Positions 45,480 to 54,191 of a stretch of DNA of 64,000 bases are shown here, in pieces. Location: contig NZ_VXKQ01000030.1 of NCBI RefSeq assembly GCF_008711465.1, positions 62,001 to 126,000 of the forward strand. Reading direction: 5' to 3'. This DNA is from Francisella sp. SYW-9. GTDB taxonomy: Bacteria; Pseudomonadota; Gammaproteobacteria; Francisellales; Francisellaceae. The notes below the pieces were generated by a model. It saw nothing but the letters and a program-made list of their open reading frames with translations, did not search any database and had not been told where the DNA came from. Numbering within the stretch: the stretch's first letter is position 1; every line of letters starts with the position of its first letter. Position numbers and translations under genes: made by a program.

Positions 45480-46595
45480 CTAGTCTGCTTGTATTAAAAG
45501 TCCTGAATCTCTATAGTACTGACCAAATTGATTATTATAGAAATCTTCTAAAGATATAGATTCTTGATTTATAAAACCACTTGGCTTATCTTTTGAATTA
45601 AGTAATAAATCTATACTTACACATAAACTTGTAGCTGTTGTTAATTGTAAAGCTGAAAAATGCTTAGCAAACATAACTTTCGAAGGATATTTCTGGGCAA
45701 AATGTCGTTCCGCTTTTACCTCTTTACGAACACCATCAACAGATACATAAATTAAAACTATATCTTGGTTGATTCTTGGTATAGCATTTTCCATGACCTT
45801 AACCATAGTATCTAAATCATCCCCCAACTTCATATCTTGCATTAGGAACTTCATTTTTTCACAATGGCCAGGATGGCGAATACTCTTATAGTTAATGTTT
45901 TTAACCTTGCCAGCATAGGTTTCTATCATTGAACCAATACCACCAGAGGTATTAAATGCTTCATAAGTAAGACCATCAATTTTTATTTCCTCAACATCTG
46001 CTAATGGAGCTAATGTTCTTTTTTTACCATCAACAACACCTTCACAAGGCTTAGCATATTCATTTACCAACCCTTCTGTTGACCATGTTAATCCATATTG
46101 TAAAGTATTTGAAACATTTAAAGGTAACGCTCCTACACGCATACGTACAGTATCAATGGATTGAAATTCTTTCATGAGGTTATTAGATACAATACTAATA
46201 AAGCCTGGAGCTAGGCCACACTGAGGAGCAAAGAAATTATTTTTTGCATTACTTGCTATATCTTTGATATAGTTAGTCGCCTCAACATCTTCAGTTAAAT
46301 CAAAATAATTCACCTCTAGTTTACCTGCTAATTTTGCAATACCCTTATTAAAGAAAAATGGTAAACAAGAGATTATAGTTTTAATATTATGAAGTTTTAT
46401 ATACTTTCCTAACTCTTCTAAGTCAGTCGCATCTAACTCAACATATTTGAGGTTTTCGACATTTTTTTCTAAGACTGGTTTATTATTCGGAATAGTTTTG
46501 TCAATTAAATGGACTATATAATCGCCACTTTCTACCAGTAAGCAACTAGTTAAAGAACCAACTCTACCGGCACCTAATATTATCACTTCTTTCAT
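45480..46595 (-). CDS. Saccharopine dehydrogenase family, possible lysine 6-dehydrogenase
   Basis: 371 residues from ATG 46595 with AAGGAG seven bases upstream (an in-frame TTG at 46610 is less likely). The N-terminal dinucleotide site is ILGAGRVGSL; LPFFFNKGIAK, FDLTEDVE and FFAPQCGLAPGFISI fit the saccharopine dehydrogenase/Lys9 family. Enzymes of this fold either split saccharopine or oxidise lysine directly at carbon 6. Since no lysine-ketoglutarate reductase gene is next to it, a direct lysine 6-dehydrogenase is at least as likely. First gene of the operon with the ALDH7 and DUF1338 genes. Confidence 0.85.
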   Translation of the reverse strand: MKEVIILGAGRVGSLTSCLLVESGDYIVHLIDKTIPNNKPVLEKNVENLKYVELDATDLEELGKYIKLHNIKTIISCLPFFFNKGIAKLAGKLEVNYFDLTEDVEATNYIKDIASNAKNNFFAPQCGLAPGFISIVSNNLMKEFQSIDTVRMRVGALPLNVSNTLQYGLTWSTEGLVNEYAKPCEGVVDGKKRTLAPLADVEEIKIDGLTYEAFNTSGGIGSMIETYAGKVKNINYKSIRHPGHCEKMKFLMQDMKLGDDLDTMVKVMENAIPRINQDIVLIYVSVDGVRKEVKAERHFAQKYPSKVMFAKHFSALQLTTATSLCVSIDLLLNSKDKPSGFINQESISLEDFYNNQFGQYYRDSGLLIQAD

Positions 46596-46689
46596 AAGCA
46601 TCTCCTTCAAACCTTATACATTAGTTATATCACTAGAATCTCACTGAGTAAACAACATTTATCTAAGTTTCTGCACGAGCTACAATTAA

Positions 46690-46707
46690 AGTACATTTAA
46701 CTGTACT
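46690..46707 (-). promoter_or_regulatory. Perfect palindrome in the lysine operon leader, candidate operator
   Basis: AGTACA-6 bases-TGTACT, six-base arms, about 95 bases before the saccharopine dehydrogenase ATG. A TATAAT (46729-46724, minus strand) lies just upstream, so the palindrome would start near +10 of the transcript, a normal place for a repressor site. The -35 is not recognisable. Confidence 0.45.
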
Positions 46708-46770
46708 ATATCTCCAAAATTTGATTATAATAATTTTATACTAAAGATTTTTTTGCAATTTGAGAGTAAA

Positions 46771-47034
46771 TTGAAAAATATAGCTATTTGTAAGATATTG
46801 AAGTTAAATTTAGGAATTGCTATATTAGCTTTAATCACAGGTGCTATATATAGAATCTCTCAAGGTTCTAGCTCATCACTTGAACTGATCAATCTTGGTA
46901 TATTACTTATTATCATTTCGCCATTATTAAGAATTTTTTTAGAATTAATATTTTTCATAAAAGAAAAAAATTACACATATATACTTATTTGCTTGATTTT
47001 ATTTATAATAATCTTGATAAGTATTATTTGTTAG
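46771..47034 (+). CDS. DUF1634 family small membrane protein
   Basis: About 87 residues from a TTG at 46771 (GAGAG seven bases upstream; another TTG at 46753 is possible). Three membrane segments; the pattern GILLIIISPLLRIFLELIFF (in parts ISPLLRI) and the following KNYTYILICL fit DUF1634, small proteins often encoded beside TSUP (DUF81) permeases. Here no such permease is next door; the TSUP gene at 8937 is 38 kb away. No ATG start exists in the frame, so the start is less certain. It precedes ffh by 81 bp. Confidence 0.7.
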   Translation: MKNIAICKILKLNLGIAILALITGAIYRISQGSSSSLELINLGILLIIISPLLRIFLELIFFIKEKNYTYILICLILFIIILISIIC

Positions 47035-47115
47035 ATAGTATATTGCATCTAAAAATGTTAATATTTCGCTTATCGTAATAATTTACTCATAAAGAGTTGG
47101 AAAGCTTATAGACAT

Positions 47116-48492
47116 ATGTTTACTAGTTTATCAGATAAATTACAGTCCTCTTTTAAAAAAATAAAAGGACAAACATCTCTTACAGAAGAAAATATTCAAT
47201 CAGCCTTACGTGATATTAGAGTATCACTATTAGAGGCTGATGTTGCATTGCCTGTTGTTAAAAAATTTATAGCTAATATAAAAGAAAAAGCGATAGGAGA
47301 AGAAGTTAAAAAGAGCTTAACTCCTGATCAAACATTTATATCTTTTGTAAAAAAAGAGCTTGAAAATGCTCTTGGTGAAGAAGCAGTACCAATAAACCTT
47401 AAAACACAGCCTCCTGCAGTTATATTAATGGCTGGTTTACAGGGCGCTGGTAAAACTACATCTACAGCAAAACTTGCTAAATACTTAAAAGAACAACATA
47501 AGAAAAAGGTTATGGTAGTCAGTGCCGATGTCTATCGACCTGCAGCTATTGACCAGTTAAGGACTTTAGTAAATAGCTTAGAAGTTGACTTTTTTGAGTC
47601 AAATGTAAGTCAAAAACCTGATTATATAGTTACAGAAGCAATTAAATCAGCAAGAACTAAACTAGCTGATGTGCTAATCATCGATACTGCAGGTAGACTA
47701 CATATCGATGAAAATATGATGAGCGAAATTAAGCAAATTCATAAAATTGCTAATCCAATAGAGACTTTCTTTACAGTTGATAGTATGACTGGTCAAGATG
47801 CCGCAGTTACAGCTAAAGCATTTAATGATGCTCTAGAGCTAACTGGTGTGATTTTGACTAAAACTGATGGTGATGCTAGAGGTGGTGCCGCCCTATCAAT
47901 TAGAGAAATAACAGGTAAGCCAATTAAGTTTTTAGGTGTTGGTGAAAAAACAGATGCCTTAGAACCATTCTATCCAGATAGAGTTGCTTCTAAAATTTTA
48001 GGGATGGGAGATGTTCTTAGTTTAATTGAGAATATTGAACAAAAAACTGAGAAAAAATCTGCTGCCAAGCTTACAAAAAAACTAAAAAGTGGTAAAAGCT
48101 TTGATCTAGAAGATTTTAAGTCACAGATTATCCAAATGAAAAAAATGGGTGGTGTAGACTCTATCATGTCTAAACTACCTAACATGCCTGCTGCGGTTCC
48201 TGGAAATGTTGGAGATGATATGTTTAAGAAGATTGAGGCAATGATTGACTCAATGACTCCTCTTGAACGTAAAAAACCTGAGCTGATCAAACATAGTAGA
48301 AAACAAAGAATCATCAAAGGTTCTGGAACAACTATTCAAGATCTAAACAAGTTACTACAACAGCACACTCAAATGAAAAAAATGATGAAAAGTGTCGTTG
48401 GTAAAAAAGGTGGCATGGCAAATATGATGAAGCGTATGTCTGCTATGCAGGGTATGGGTAATATGTCTGGCCTTCTAGGTAAAAGAAAATAA
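47116..48492 (+). CDS. ffh: Signal recognition particle protein Ffh (SRP54)
   Basis: 458 residues. N domain (LTEENIQSALRDIRVSLLEADV in parts), G domain with G1 GLQGAGKTT, DVYRPAAIDQL, G3 DTAGRLHID, G4 TKTDGDARGG, and a Met-rich M domain from about 320 (MKKMGGVDSIMSKLPNMP, final run rich in Met/Gly/Lys). It binds signal sequences and 4.5S RNA and delivers ribosomes to FtsY. It is followed by aroG after 33 bp. Confidence 0.98.
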   Translation: MFTSLSDKLQSSFKKIKGQTSLTEENIQSALRDIRVSLLEADVALPVVKKFIANIKEKAIGEEVKKSLTPDQTFISFVKKELENALGEEAVPINLKTQPPAVILMAGLQGAGKTTSTAKLAKYLKEQHKKKVMVVSADVYRPAAIDQLRTLVNSLEVDFFESNVSQKPDYIVTEAIKSARTKLADVLIIDTAGRLHIDENMMSEIKQIHKIANPIETFFTVDSMTGQDAAVTAKAFNDALELTGVILTKTDGDARGGAALSIREITGKPIKFLGVGEKTDALEPFYPDRVASKILGMGDVLSLIENIEQKTEKKSAAKLTKKLKSGKSFDLEDFKSQIIQMKKMGGVDSIMSKLPNMPAAVPGNVGDDMFKKIEAMIDSMTPLERKKPELIKHSRKQRIIKGSGTTIQDLNKLLQQHTQMKKMMKSVVGKKGGMANMMKRMSAMQGMGNMSGLLGKRK

Positions 48493-48525
48493 GAATACAT
48501 AAAATAAATAAGGATATCTAAGTCA

Positions 48526-49638
48526 ATGATAGGTGATAAAAACTTTGATAAAGTTTCTAATATAAATATAAAAAAGGAAAAAGTATTGATTCCTGCGGAA
48601 GTTCTAATCCAAGATATACCTCTGCTAAAAACCTCTTTTGATACTGTAAAAAAATCTCGTAAAGAGATCGCAGATATTGTTCACGGTAGAGATGATAGAG
48701 TTGCAGTTGTCGTAGGACCTTGCTCTATTCATGATACAGAAGCTGCAATTGAATATGCAACTAGACTAAAAGAACAAGTTAAAAAGTTTGAAAAAGATAT
48801 TCTAATCATCATGAGAGTATACTTTGAAAAACCTCGTACTACTATTGGCTGGAAAGGCCTAGTAAACGATCCAGATCTTGATAACTCATACAATATCAAT
48901 AAAGGCTTAAGACTTGCTCGTACATTACTATCAGATGTTACAAATATGGGACTACCATGCGCAACTGAATTTTTAGATGTTATAACTCCTCAATATTTTG
49001 CAGAGCTTATAACATGGGGTGCAATCGGTGCAAGAACTGTTGAAAGCCAAGTACATAGAGAGTTAGCTTCTGGTCTTTCTGCTTCAATTGGTTTTAAAAA
49101 CGCTACGAATGGTGATGTACAAGTAGCTGTAGATGCTATTAAATCTGCTACTTATCCTCATCATTTCTTAAGTACTACAAAATCTGGATCAACAGCTATC
49201 TTTGCAACTAAAGGTAACCAAAATGGTCACGTAATCTTACGTGGTGGAGCTTCTGGACCAAACTTCAAAAAAGAAGATGTTGATAGCTGTATTGCCAAGC
49301 TTAAAAAGGCTGATTTAGATACGAAAGTAATGATTGATTGTAGTCATGGTAATAGCCAAAAAGATCATACAAAACAAATTTCAGTATTAGCTGATATCTG
49401 TGAGCAAATCAAAACTGGTAACGATGTTTTCGGTGTGATGATCGAAAGTAACCTTGTTGCTGGAAACCAAGATATAAACAAAAAACCATTAGCTTATGGT
49501 CAAAGTGTTACAGATAAGTGTGTTGACTTTGATGATACTATCAAAATGCTTGAAATGTTATCTCAAGCTGTTCAACAAAGACGTAATGCTAAATCAGACA
49601 ATAAAAGTAAAGAAGAATCTCAATTTTCACTTTTATAA
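48526..49638 (+). CDS. aroG: 3-deoxy-7-phosphoheptulonate synthase (DAHP synthase, AroG type)
   Basis: 370 residues, class I alpha. VVVGPCSIHD near residue 63, RVYFEKPRTTIGWKG, GARTVESQVHRE, LRGGASGPNF and DCSHGNSQKD hold the metal- and substrate-binding residues. It joins PEP and erythrose-4-phosphate in the first step of aromatic amino acid synthesis. The feedback amino acid cannot be told from sequence alone. A 20-residue hydrophilic tail follows the core. Confidence 0.96.
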   Translation: MIGDKNFDKVSNINIKKEKVLIPAEVLIQDIPLLKTSFDTVKKSRKEIADIVHGRDDRVAVVVGPCSIHDTEAAIEYATRLKEQVKKFEKDILIIMRVYFEKPRTTIGWKGLVNDPDLDNSYNINKGLRLARTLLSDVTNMGLPCATEFLDVITPQYFAELITWGAIGARTVESQVHRELASGLSASIGFKNATNGDVQVAVDAIKSATYPHHFLSTTKSGSTAIFATKGNQNGHVILRGGASGPNFKKEDVDSCIAKLKKADLDTKVMIDCSHGNSQKDHTKQISVLADICEQIKTGNDVFGVMIESNLVAGNQDINKKPLAYGQSVTDKCVDFDDTIKMLEMLSQAVQQRRNAKSDNKSKEESQFSLL

Positions 49639-49672
49639 TAATCTTTAATTAATAAAATACTTAAAATATAAT

Positions 49673-50011
49673 TTATCTTCTTGACTGATCTTGGCTTTCA
49701 TAACTTCTTGCAAAGCTCTCTAATGATCCTTCTAAATTTTTTAGATTTTGGTTAGGTCTTCTATCTTCAGAAGATCCTTGATTTTTCCAAACAATTTCAT
49801 CCCTTCTTTGCTCATTGCCATTTACAGATGGTCCATTAGATATTTGATTATATGAGTTGACCATTTGAGGCTTTTCAACATTTACTTGTTTAGCACCTTT
49901 AGTATCAACATTTGAAAAAGTCGGTACACCATTATTATTTGACTCATATATATTTGCAAAAGAAGTTGAGTAAAACAATATCGCTATAACTGATAAATAT
50001 TTCTTAGCCAT
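49673..50011 (-). CDS. Small secreted DUF4124-like protein
   Basis: 112 residues. Signal peptide about 1-19 (ending SFA), then NIYESNNNGVPTFSN, nearly the same opening as the protein at 34964, and a hydrophilic remainder rich in Asn, Gln, Ser and Arg without secondary-structure hints. Function unknown. It is convergent with aroG, with a 34-bp AT-rich gap. Confidence 0.7.
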   Translation of the reverse strand: MAKKYLSVIAILFYSTSFANIYESNNNGVPTFSNVDTKGAKQVNVEKPQMVNSYNQISNGPSVNGNEQRRDEIVWKNQGSSEDRRPNQNLKNLEGSLESFARSYESQDQSRR

Positions 50012-50109
50012 CTTATAAAATAAATTAATCTAATAACATTTATATTCTAACAGTAAAAAATATATTTAGTAAGCTTTAGAAGAAACTAGAAAGATATAAT
50101 TATTAAATA

Positions 50110-51483
50110 CTACTGAGGCTTTATACTAACTAATAAATTTTTGATAGTATAATCTCCATAGCCATTTTTACACTTATTATTATCTATAATACAATAAGCT
50201 TGGTAATCTTTTTCTTTACGGAATATAAACTCAAATATAGGAGTATTTTTAGGATAGCCATGAGGTGTTAATGTTTTACCTATAGCTACGTTGGCTTTAT
50301 TTTTTGCTAATTTAGAAATAGTATTAAAAACATTATATGGCGCAAGTATACCCTTTGTAGTAATCGGTAAATTAAGAGTAGGATTAATTCTATGCTTATT
50401 TTTTGAACTAATTACTTTCACTTTTCCTTTATTAAAATTAGCTTTGTCTCCTGCACTTAAGTAATTCATGGTAACATTACTAACTCTAATAAAACCATTC
50501 TTACTAGCGATTTTTGAACCTATTGTAGAGAAGATATAAACCCCATTTTTACCATAGGCTGTCGCAGTAAATTTATTATTTTTACTACCATCACTTTCTA
50601 ATAGTAATGCAGTATCTTCCTGATCAATCCCTATACCTATACTTTTATTTGTATCTATCATCGCCGAGATTAATCTACCGATTCTACCTAGTATACCAAA
50701 ATGCGTATCTAAGATTACATTATTTGGTGCAAATGAAAAACCTGACATCTCTCCACCATTCTGTTTTTGCTGCAGCTGAACTAAATTTGGATTAGGATTA
50801 ACTCTAGTATCATTAAAACTAGTACCATTTATAGTTCCATCTTTAACATGTTTTTTAGCAAGTCCTTGGCTTGTATGGAAATACATAATACCAAATGAGT
50901 TACTATCTGAATCATTTGCTCCACCAAATGTAATTTGCCCCTGAACAGCCATTCTTGCAGAAGTTCCTGCTACTAAAACACCTTGCTCAAATCTCTTATG
51001 TATAATTTTCATTAGCTGATTATAAGAACCATCATTCTTTAGCCATGTTCTTGAATGAAATGCTTGATTTCCTCCATTAAAAAATATTATATTAGCCTGA
51101 TTAATAATTTTCTTATTTCTTTTACCTGCAATTGTAGATAAGTTAGTAGCATTTTTATAATTATCTATATGAGCAGTAATATGCGCTGTTATAAATCCAT
51201 TATCTTCAAAAACCTTCTTATAGAAAGAATATGAAAGCTTATCACCATCTGCAGAGCTATCTGCTGCTGAAGTAATTATTGCAACTTTAGGACACTTAGA
51301 AGTATTCCATGAGCCACAAGAAATGCTTCTATCAAGTTTAAAACCGATAATATTAGCCATATCATTATAAATCTGCGGATAGTTCCCATCCAAATCGCCA
51401 CCTATAAGAAATAATTTAGAGGCATATCCATTGTTAATAATAAAAAATGATATTAGTAGTAAAGTTGATATAATCTTTTTCAT
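50110..51483 (-). CDS. Secreted cyanophycinase-like peptidase (S51 family)
   Basis: 457 residues with a signal peptide (about 1-21). The S51 pattern is seen: LIGGDLDGN near residue 27, VAIITSAADSS, NIIFFNGGNQ (about 131-140) and GTSARMAVQG (about 173-182) where Ser175 is the expected nucleophile; the family usually has GTSAGA, so the Gly-Ala after the Ala is Arg-Met here. S51 enzymes split dipeptides of Asp or cyanophycin beta-Asp-Arg. The C-terminal 150 residues are extra relative to short peptidase E. Probably periplasmic or secreted; the substrate is unknown. Confidence 0.85.
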   Translation of the reverse strand: MKKIISTLLLISFFIINNGYASKLFLIGGDLDGNYPQIYNDMANIIGFKLDRSISCGSWNTSKCPKVAIITSAADSSADGDKLSYSFYKKVFEDNGFITAHITAHIDNYKNATNLSTIAGKRNKKIINQANIIFFNGGNQAFHSRTWLKNDGSYNQLMKIIHKRFEQGVLVAGTSARMAVQGQITFGGANDSDSNSFGIMYFHTSQGLAKKHVKDGTINGTSFNDTRVNPNPNLVQLQQKQNGGEMSGFSFAPNNVILDTHFGILGRIGRLISAMIDTNKSIGIGIDQEDTALLLESDGSKNNKFTATAYGKNGVYIFSTIGSKIASKNGFIRVSNVTMNYLSAGDKANFNKGKVKVISSKNKHRINPTLNLPITTKGILAPYNVFNTISKLAKNKANVAIGKTLTPHGYPKNTPIFEFIFRKEKDYQAYCIIDNNKCKNGYGDYTIKNLLVSIKPQ

Positions 51484-51614
51484 CTAAACATTAATTTACA
51501 ATTAAGAATAAAAAATTAAATCACGACGATTTATAAATAACAAGCATCTAAACTGCGATTTATATACTTTTAAACTTAGAAAATATTTTAAATAAAATTT
51601 TTGATAATGATTAA

Positions 51615-52706
51615 TTAATGAATAGCAAGATTTAAAAGCTGAGTCCCTTGACAAACAGCGCCCTTAATATGAACACTAATTATTGTTCCACCAAAAGGAA
51701 ACTTAAGAGGCTTAACTTCCATTGTTGAAGTTTGAATATACTGTCCAACAACCTCACCTGCTTTAAAGTAATCTCCTGCTTTCACAAACCACTCATATAG
51801 TCCTCCTTCGACTGCTCGAACGGATTTGTAGTTAGATATATCATGATGGATTATCTCACTATGTAATCTATCAATCTCAAAAGATGAATCAATTACATTC
51901 TTAGATTTTAAATAGTTTAATACTCCTTGAGTCTGCATAGTAGCATCATCAAAGTTAATATACTCTTCAGATCCTAATTCTAAGGTAAAGCATTCTTTAA
52001 GAGTATCCTCATCTCTACCCTGTGCTTTAAACTCTTCTTGAAGCTTCCACCATGGAACAAAGATTGCCTCATCTAGTGCTCCTGTAAATTCATTAGGAAT
52101 TACTAATGTATGCTTATAACCAAAAAGCTCAGCTGTTTTTTTAGCAAACTCAGGAGTATAAATATATGTAGTCGCGTCAGTATCCGTATGTAAATCTAAA
52201 ACATAATCAGCCTTTTGAGCTTCTTTTTGGACTGTATAGTTTAGTCGTTTCGCTCGAGATAAAAACCACTCTTGTTCAAGCTCTTTGTCTATAGCTTCAG
52301 CTAAAAGTTTCTCAAAGGCTTTTTTATATTCAGCGGTTGATGAGTCTAAATGCTCTGTTACAAAAGCTTTATAGTCTATTTCTGGATTAAAATAATATCT
52401 ATTCCAATTATCTCCTGTTGCTGAATCAAATCTTCCTTGATGCCCTGCTCCGATAAAATTATCTGCACCAATAGGATTACACTGTGGAATTAGACAAATA
52501 TCTCCTTTAGGTTGGTGTTTTTTTAAATACTCTAAAAGTTTAATCATTACAGCATTTCCTTGCAATTCTGATGCATGCATACTTGCTTGCATATATACGC
52601 TTGGAGCTTGAGGATCAGAACCTTTTATTGTAATTTTTTCTATAAATATATCTTCACCATTTGATGCTTGGCTAACTTTAATTTTCTCTTTTGAAATATA
52701 TTGCAT
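51615..52706 (-). CDS. Succinylglutamate desuccinylase/aspartoacylase family protein
   Basis: 363 residues, M14-like zinc hydrolase. QASMHASELQGN holds the His-x2-Glu zinc ligands, DLHTDT the conserved Asp-His region, and TLELGSEE the likely catalytic Glu. The C-terminal region (FVKAGDYFKAGEVVGQYI) looks like a lipoyl/barrel-sandwich type extension common in this family. Reactions in the family include removal of acyl groups from N-acyl amino acids. Substrate unknown. It is preceded by the small gene at 52760 and rdgC on the same strand, and may share their transcript. Confidence 0.88.
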   Translation of the reverse strand: MQYISKEKIKVSQASNGEDIFIEKITIKGSDPQAPSVYMQASMHASELQGNAVMIKLLEYLKKHQPKGDICLIPQCNPIGADNFIGAGHQGRFDSATGDNWNRYYFNPEIDYKAFVTEHLDSSTAEYKKAFEKLLAEAIDKELEQEWFLSRAKRLNYTVQKEAQKADYVLDLHTDTDATTYIYTPEFAKKTAELFGYKHTLVIPNEFTGALDEAIFVPWWKLQEEFKAQGRDEDTLKECFTLELGSEEYINFDDATMQTQGVLNYLKSKNVIDSSFEIDRLHSEIIHHDISNYKSVRAVEGGLYEWFVKAGDYFKAGEVVGQYIQTSTMEVKPLKFPFGGTIISVHIKGAVCQGTQLLNLAIH

Positions 52707-52759
52707 TATTTGACTCTTAAAATTTTAAATATTAACTAATTTAACATATTTTTCTAGAA

Positions 52760-53017
52760 TTATCTGATACACATGATAGCGATTAGATTAGAAAAATCAA
52801 AACCAAGTAAACTTTTGACCTCATCACTTTTAAGCAATGCAACTAACCCTGCTTTAGTATTATCATGTTTGAATAATTTTGTAACATTGCTATTATGTTC
52901 GGCTAGCTCTAGCTTTAAAATATCCTTTTCTAAAAATATTTTACAATTTTGATTTAAATTTGGATGATGTGCTAAACCATACTCGTACGCTTTTAACTGA
53001 TTATCACTTAGTATCAT
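52760..53017 (-). CDS. Small protein of unknown function after rdgC
   Basis: 85 residues from ATG 53017, 11 bp after the rdgC stop; the open frame extends back to 53059 within rdgC but the ATG has AGAGAT upstream. Sequence starts MILSDNQLKAYEYGLAHHP; amphipathic helices, no signal peptide or motif recognised. It reads as a real gene by position and codon use, likely translated with rdgC. A link to recombination is guesswork. Confidence 0.55.
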   Translation of the reverse strand: MILSDNQLKAYEYGLAHHPNLNQNCKIFLEKDILKLELAEHNSNVTKLFKHDNTKAGLVALLKSDEVKSLLGFDFSNLIAIMCIR

Positions 53018-53028
53018 ATAGTTTATCT

Positions 53029-53901
53029 CTATAATATTTGCTCTTCTTCTACTACCCAATCTTGCATAGTATTTAGAAGCTCCGAGAATATATCTGCCAT
53101 TAACAATAAATCAACCTCATGGCCATGATTATCTTCTTTATTTAAGTCCCTGATACCTTCTAAAAATTTTATAGACTTAAACTGTAGCTTAGTATTTGCA
53201 GTCATTGCTAATTGCTCACGCCAAACTATTGCTAGCTCAGTAATATATCCACCACCTTCGATAAAAGATTTAATGTTATCATTTAGCATTGAGCTTCCTT
53301 GGCATGAGATATTTGCAATGCTATCACCTATTGCGCTAGTTAGCTTACATTTTTCGGCTATTTCTACATCTAAAGGATGTGTATTTTCAACTAACCAATC
53401 TGTTAAGATATCTGTCTCTTCTTTTATTACTGGCTCAAACCTAGCTTCACATCTTTGCAACAGATCTAAAACTTCTGTTATTTGCTTATCTGAAACGCTA
53501 TCAATAACAAGGTGATTATTCGTTAGATCTAAATAACCAAAAATCTTTTTAAATTTACTAAAAGCTTGTGGCAACAAGCGCTGCTCCATATCTTCTTTAA
53601 TCTGAGTTTTTTCTTTCTTACTAACATATCGAGTTAATTCAAGCTCTTCTATATATTCTTGTGCTTGTTGATTTATAACTTGAGCAGGAAGTATTTTTTC
53701 CTCACTAAGAAGACAAAAAGCTACAAGATGGTTAAATTTAAATAAAACATTATCATCTTCTTTTATAAAAGGATTTACAAACCCTCTAGAAGACTTTTGA
53801 GAGTTACTACAAGAAACAAAATTTAACTTATTTATGGACTGTTCAAAGATATCCATATTAATATCTAAGATTTTAAATGCTGTAAGATTTTTAAAAAACA
53901 T
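53029..53901 (-). CDS. rdgC: Recombination-associated protein RdgC
   Basis: 290 residues from ATG 53901 (MFFKNLTAFKI). The order FKNL near the start, GFVNPF, FCLLSEEKILPAQVINQ, RLLPQAFSKFKKIFGYLD in parts, and the end (KFLEGIRDLNKED, DADLLLMADIFSELL-like VDLLLMADIFSELL) match E. coli RdgC (303 residues). RdgC forms a ring on DNA and limits RecA. The frame extends four codons upstream to a TTG. It is followed by the small gene at 52760. Confidence 0.93.
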   Translation of the reverse strand: MFFKNLTAFKILDINMDIFEQSINKLNFVSCSNSQKSSRGFVNPFIKEDDNVLFKFNHLVAFCLLSEEKILPAQVINQQAQEYIEELELTRYVSKKEKTQIKEDMEQRLLPQAFSKFKKIFGYLDLTNNHLVIDSVSDKQITEVLDLLQRCEARFEPVIKEETDILTDWLVENTHPLDVEIAEKCKLTSAIGDSIANISCQGSSMLNDNIKSFIEGGGYITELAIVWREQLAMTANTKLQFKSIKFLEGIRDLNKEDNHGHEVDLLLMADIFSELLNTMQDWVVEEEQIL

Positions 53902-54191
53902 TCTAATTATCAATTTAAATATGTAGTCTCAAAATAATAAAGCATCTTAAGACAAAGTAGAACAGCAAAGAGACAAAATTTAATATTTTATAAGTTTTTG
54001 AGCTTATAATTTGTAGAATTTGAGTATTTTAAAGTTTAAAACAGCTTTAGTTGGACCTGTGGAAGAATATTCCATTATAATAAGCTCTTCAAATATAATA
54101 TCCTAGAGAAATCATACATTACAAAAACATTATAATATTTGTTATAATAGCAAATCTTTATTTATATTAATTAAAAAATTCGGGAATTTCT
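53902..54191. other. Divergent spacer between rdgC and trhO
   Basis: About 290 bp, no gene. Near its middle sits a perfect inverted repeat TGGAA-GAATA-TTCCA (54060-54074). A trhO promoter candidate is at 54119-54148. The rdgC promoter is not clear. Confidence 0.5.
54119..54148 (+). promoter_or_regulatory. Possible sigma-70 promoter of trhO
   Basis: TTACAA, 18-base spacer, perfect TATAAT (54143-54148), about 43 bases before the trhO start codon. A second TATAAT at 54131 is nearby. Confidence 0.45.

Noticed and set aside
54060-54074. TGGAA-GAATA-TTCCA inverted repeat as a regulator site
   Set aside because: Five-base arms, single copy, not placed against a clear promoter; chance is likely.
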